DNA of 14,119 bases from Methanosarcinales archaeon (lineage in GTDB: Archaea; Halobacteriota; Methanosarcinia; Methanosarcinales; Methanocomedenaceae): NCBI GenBank assembly GCA_023136155.1, contig JAGLRT010000049.1, positions 1 to 14,119 on the forward strand, read 5' to 3'. Below, piece after piece: positions 13,727 to 14,119 of the stretch. The position numbers and the translations under genes were made by a program. Positions within the stretch are counted from its first letter, which is position 1. Each line of letters starts with the position of its first letter. The notes below the pieces were generated by a model. The model was not told the DNA's origin and ran no database searches. It worked only from the letters and a program-made list of their open reading frames with translations.

Positions 13727-14119
13727 ACCACCATCTGTCTATTTACACAACCCCCGCCGCCATCTCCTCTCAGAACTGCTGCGCCCGCTGTTGTCCCACA
13801 AATGCCAGTCAGCAGCATCGATATCCAGCTGTGAATTATGCTATTCCCGCTACTTCTTACATTCTTTGTAAGTATATAGTTTACACCACAACGGCGCTTA
13901 TTTTTCATCTTTCATCCCACACTAAAATTTGAATTGTGAAATTGCGTAAATCCTGAAATCATCTTGACACTTTAGTTCAAGATATTTTAAGAAAATTTAA
14001 CAAAACTTAAAAACTCATAGCTTATAAACCTTTTGATATCATCGCAATATATTTATATCAATAATTTTATATAAAAACTGATAAAAAAGCAATCATACCC
14101 TCAGCCAGTTTCAGTATGT
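13727..14119. other. Upstream region of the amidase gene
   Basis: There is no supported gene in these 393 bases. A GC-rich island (about 13745-13835, roughly 60% GC) sits in otherwise AT-rich sequence. A TATATA at 13872-13877 could be the amidase promoter (minus strand), giving a leader of about 125 bases. Further out lie a 7-bp inverted repeat ATCTTGA/TCAAGAT (13961-13983, 9-base loop), a TTATAAA word near 14020 and a palindromic TTTTATATAAAA (14065-14076), probably belonging to a divergent promoter for a gene beyond the window. Confidence 0.45.
13872..13877 (-). promoter_or_regulatory. Candidate TATA box for the amidase gene
   Basis: CTATATACT on the minus strand about 150 bases before the ATG is the nearest good TATA-like sequence to the gene. 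The long leader makes the assignment uncertain. Confidence 0.3.

Overview
The window reads as a chromosomal piece of an uncultured archaeon, most likely in or near the Methanosarcinales (ANME-2 type methane oxidisers fit). The evidence is an archaeal histone, an ether-lipid prenyltransferase of the DGGGP synthase type, the archaeal form of the riboflavin-pathway reductase, TATA-box promoters with at least one apparently leaderless mRNA, poly-T terminators, and a small secreted protein that resembles the Methanosarcina 'sarcinarray' family. The placement is inferred from gene content and was not tested by search.

Layout. Positions 1-1389 (+) hold the end of a large surface or secreted protein and a sarcinarray-like exported protein; an AT-rich block of about 850 bp straddles their junction. 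Positions 1390-1836 are non-coding and carry degenerate short repeats. Positions 1837-2055 (-) encode a histone, with a clear promoter, ribosome binding site and hairpin/T-run terminator. Positions 2244-4790 (-) form a compact housekeeping operon arfC-nadA-DGGGP synthase (flavin/F420 precursor, NAD and membrane-lipid synthesis), transcribed from a leaderless-type promoter and ended by a T9 run. At 4992-5573 (+) a winged-helix-like protein is divergent from it. Positions 5720-8279 (-) form a tight four-gene operon: a helical protein of unknown function, then ruvC, ruvA and ruvB. These are intact by motif and length, although RuvABC is the bacterial Holliday-junction system and archaea normally use Hjc. 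Positions 8389-8700 (-) hold a decayed YbhB/PEBP gene with two stops, frameshifts and an internal deletion. Positions 8861-13720 (-) encode a secreted giant of about 1619 residues: signal peptide, LamG fold, complete zinc amidase (Amidase_3), PA14, DUF11-like domain, carboxypeptidase-regulatory-like domain, two near-identical cadherin-like repeats and a C-terminal beta module.

The left half is vertical archaeal housekeeping; the right half has signs of acquisition and rearrangement. The two most notable points are a complete bacterial-type ruvCAB set in an archaeal neighbourhood, and a catalytically complete peptidoglycan-amidase domain in a secreted archaeal protein whose gene changes base composition sharply at about position 11220. 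A chimeric assembly is a possible alternative for the ruv/amidase half and should be excluded first.
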